From Eonycteris spelaea (taxonomy: Eukaryota > Chordata > Mammalia > Chiroptera > Pteropodidae): a stretch of DNA of 64,000 nucleotides. Of this stretch, positions 61,640-64,000 are shown piece by piece. The stretch spans positions 2,943,001 to 3,007,000 of the forward strand of contig PUFA01000165.1 of NCBI GenBank assembly GCA_003508835.1, in the 5' to 3' direction. Position numbers and translations under genes: made by a program. The notes under the pieces were generated by a model. That model was not told where the DNA came from. It made no database searches and saw only the letters and a list, made by a program, of their open reading frames with translations. Position 1 is the stretch's first letter; every line of letters begins with the position of its first letter.

Positions 61640-61884
61640 GAGGTGTCATTGGGTAAGAGTTGCTGATGTCAGTCAGTGTGTCAGCCGTGGGAGGCTAGTT
61701 TGTGAAATTGAGTTACACCTAAGTGTCTTATGAAACTCAGTTCACAACTCACCGATGCTGCTGCTGTCTGGGAGTGGGAGTTGGAGAGAACCTTGAGTTT
61801 TTCTCTCACATTTCTGTCCCATTTTTGGAACTTCTGGATTAAAAGAAATGAAAGTCTTCAGTCTACGGACATTTTAGGAAATCG
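61640..61884 (+). promoter_or_regulatory. Possible internal promoter and untranslated first exon (weak)
   Basis: A repeat-free stretch with a cyclic-AMP-response-like TGATGTCA at 61664, GC-containing sequence, two very short upstream-type open frames (one starting MLLL) and an in-context donor TCG/GTATGT at about 61883, 1.2 kb before exon G. It could start a short FRMD4B transcript. There is no CpG island, no transcript evidence and no coding similarity, so this is only a candidate. Confidence 0.2.
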
Positions 61885-63098
61885 GTATGTAGCTTTAAGT
61901 TTTCACTGATAACTTTCAACCTGAGTGAGTGTTCTAGTTAGAGATGACTGCATGTTCAGACCACAAAGGGCTGTGTTCTTAGTGTGTGCTGTTTTATTTC
62001 ACTATGTTTGAGATTGGGGGTCTAGTTTGAACACTTTTATCTCCTGGCTGCACATGCACAGGGAACTCATGCCGTTCCTTTACACGAGGGTTATGTGCTT
62101 GTGAAAAACCTTGATTCCTATACTTCAGGAAATGGTTTTGCTGATAGTGCATGGAAAAGAAGTTATTATTAGATCATTAAAATGCTCTTTTAAGGTTCTT
62201 CTAACATAATTTTAAAATTCAGCCAAAGTCTAATAATGCAATAAAATCTCTGTGCTGTTATTTCCGTAATCATCAAGAAGGGGACAGAGAAGATGAATTC
62301 AGCTATGAAGTCCAAGTTAAGAGACAAGATGAGGCTCAGGCTAACCTAAGGGGCCAGAAAATACAGCAGGGCACACTCAGTTCTGTGAATGAGCTGCTTT
62401 TTACAAATTACGTGGTTTTCAAAAGCACGTTGTTAGTAAAGTATGTTTCTCTCAACAAACTGGCAAGCTACACAGAATGTCAGCAGTGAGAATGTAGAAG
62501 TGGGTTCTATTTACAAAACCTGGAGGCTCCTGCTCAGAAATCAAGTGGACAACTCCAGCATTCCACCCACCCACCCCTGCCTCCAATGCTGGTGCCTGGT
62601 TTCTGTAGCATTTAGGGGAACACTTGTAGGCGGGGAATCTGGCGTCACGGAGAATCACCCCTGTTTGAAGTTCCGGTTTACTTTCACTTTGCATTCTTTT
62701 GAAATTTAATCTGTGGTCTTACCGAAACATCCCTTTGAATTTCTTTCCATTTAAATATGAAGTCAACATCTTTGATCAGGAGGCATGTGCATACTGGAAT
62801 CTACTAGGATTTCCTTACTCTTACTTAGTTGAGTCAGTGGAAAAATAGTATGCATGTACCTCACAGTCGCCTAGTTTTATTGTTTAAGGAAGATTGGTTG
62901 ATGAAGCGAATATTGCTGTCAGAAGAAGCAATAAAATGGTTTCGAGTTGTAGTTGATTTGGAAAAAAGACTGCATGACATATTTGTGCTTAATTTTGGTG
63001 CACCTTCTTGATTATTTGATTATTAAGCTGATTTCTAGATTTAGTAAAGATTAGCATTGATTAAAGCTTTGTGGTTCTTTGTTTTCTTATTTTATTAG

Positions 63099-63175
63099 CT
63101 ATTCCAATGGAAACAGCTGGAGAATTTATATTTCCGTGAGAAAAAATTTGCTGTTGAAGTACATGATCCACGGAG
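63099..63175 (+). CDS. FRMD4B: FRMD4B internal exon G (FERM F3 lobe)
   Basis: This 77-nt exon begins on a codon boundary, encodes LFQ, WKQLENLYFREKKFAVEV and HDPR, and ends with AG of a split arginine codon. The acceptor is TTTTATTAG and the donor is GAG/GTGAGG. It continues the F3 beta-sheet from exon F; LFQWKQLENLYFREKKFAVEV is the FRMD4B spelling (FRMD4A has IFQWRQLENLYFREKKFSVEV). It is the last exon in the window. The next one, expected to begin the ISVSRRTFG segment, must lie beyond 64000. The preceding intron is 12.3 kb. Confidence 0.96.
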
Positions 63176-64000
63176 GTGAGGATTAATTACAGCCTTTCTC
63201 TGTATGGTTCTGGTGACTGTGTGAATAATGCTGCTATGAACATTCATATGCAATTTTTACATGGACGTATGTTTTCATTTCTCTTGGGTATATACCTAGG
63301 AGAAGAACTGCTGGGTGAAGTGGAAACTCTTTAAACTTTGGAGGAGCTGCCAAATGGTTTGCCAAAGCAGCTATACCAGTTTACATTCCCATCAGCAACG
63401 TGTATGGTTCCATTTTTCTCCACATCCTCTCTACACTTGTTATTTTCAGTTGAGCTTTTTTTTTTTTTTTTTAATAGCCATCCTGGTGGTGTGAAGTGGT
63501 AGCTCATTCTGGTTTTGATTCACATTTTCCTAATGACTGCTGATGGCTGAGCATCTTTCCATGTGCTCATTGGCCATTTGTATATCTTGATAGAGAAATG
63601 TTTATTCAGGTCCTTCGCTCATTTTAACATTTGATCACTTAAAAAAAAAAAAAAACAGTTGCCCGAGGTATCAACATTAAGTCAAGTCAGGATTGTAGTT
63701 TCTTTAAACTCTTCAGGAGGATTCTTTATCAGTCTTCAGTGGTTGGTTGCTTTTCAGACACATTTATGGATGTTTGGAGGTCAGAGGGATGGAGGAAACA
63801 GCTGTGACAAAAACATGACCTGAATTCCTACAAAGAACATTGGTCCTTTTCTCCCGTTCCCCACACAGCATCAACCTCCCCCTCCCTGTCCTCTCTTCAC
63901 CCTGTCTTCCTTTTCATCTGGTTGTGCACAAGCAGTATTCTGGACCAAGTTTGGACTTGCATATTTTCAACAATATTATTTTGTTAATCCTCTGATAATA
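63176..64000 (+). other. FRMD4B: FRMD4B intron after exon G (partial)
   Basis: The donor GTGAGG follows exon G. Most of the visible intron is an antisense L1 3' fragment; the last 340 bases show nothing assignable. Confidence 0.8.
63205..63655 (-). mobile_element. L1M 3' region, antisense
   Basis: Antisense L1: GAATAATGCTGCTATGAACA, TCTCTTGGGTATATACCTAG, TTTACATTCCCATCAGCAAC, GGCCATTTGTATATCTTGA. Flanked by a T run (63458-63474) and an A run (63641-63656). Confidence 0.85.

Larger units (their letters stand above)
50777..63098 (+). other. FRMD4B: FRMD4B intron F-G (12.3 kb)
   Basis: Large GT...AG intron. Stretches with no assignable repeat or gene are 51030-53685, 53850-55110, 55990-57140, 57801-58670 and 58886-63098, apart from the G-quadruplex motif and the promoter-like region described separately. 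58886-63098 is the longest repeat-poor block in the window. Poly-A/T runs occur near 52139 and 58109. Confidence 0.85.

Noticed and set aside
61750..61860. Short ATG frames (starting MLLL and MKVF) as a new FRMD4B N-terminus
   Set aside because: Both reach a stop before the candidate donor, so neither can join exon G in frame; at best the region is untranslated.
45584..63175. Assignment of the exons to FRMD4A instead of FRMD4B
   Set aside because: At positions where the paralogues differ as I recall them (DSETTFKLAA, PAFPTKTLQ, YLKIKGL, GISYKGIGQYD, FAVEV) the sequence follows FRMD4B.
1..64000. A previously undescribed multi-gene system
   Set aside because: Both strands show only one gene, split into small exons, in mammalian intronic DNA; there is no gene cluster, rRNA, tRNA or provirus with internal genes.

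Overview
This is a eukaryotic window, almost certainly from a placental mammal. It is AT-rich, has no long open reading frames, and is full of decayed L1, MIR and L2 retrotransposons, hAT and Tigger DNA transposons, and simple repeats. I see no primate Alu, rodent B1/B2, carnivore SINEC, ruminant Bov-tA or horse ERE element, so I do not name an order. Two LTR-like pieces and the old L1M background would suit a laurasiatherian or another lineage with little recent SINE activity.

The only gene I can support is an internal part of FRMD4B (FERM domain containing 4B, also called GRSP1), on the + strand. Seven consecutive coding exons lie at 23613-23669, 24436-24458, 45584-45667, 47099-47164, 49001-49058, 50690-50776 and 63099-63175. 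All have AG/GT borders, and their reading phases join into one uninterrupted frame of 150 codons plus two bases. The peptide covers the F2 (acyl-CoA-binding-protein-like) lobe and the start of the F3 (PH/PTB-like) lobe of the FERM domain. FRMD4B is preferred over its paralogue FRMD4A because of stretches such as GQIEVDSE, LPAFPTKTLQEHPSL and YLKIKGLTRG. The gene's start and most of its 3' half lie outside the window.

Layout: 1-23612 is upstream intron, with a long antisense L1M at the left edge, further L1, MIR and L2 pieces, and a MER20-like hAT element. 23613-24458 holds two exons around a 766-bp intron. 24459-45583 is a 21-kb intron with dense MIR copies, a Tigger/MER2-like element, two LTR-like insertions and antisense L1 pieces. 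45584-50776 is the exon-rich core with short introns and several microsatellites. 50777-63098 is a 12-kb intron with a second MER20-like copy, a strong G-quadruplex motif and a possible but unproven internal promoter/first exon near 61.6-61.9 kb. 63099-63175 is the last exon seen, and the window ends in intron carrying antisense L1.

I found no bacterial-type system, CRISPR array, rRNA or tRNA gene, and no second protein-coding gene. The most interesting gene-level observation is a 23-nt microexon whose omission would place two consecutive TGA codons at the start of the next exon. Repeat family names come from memory of consensus sequences, and their ends are approximate (about 10-30 bases).
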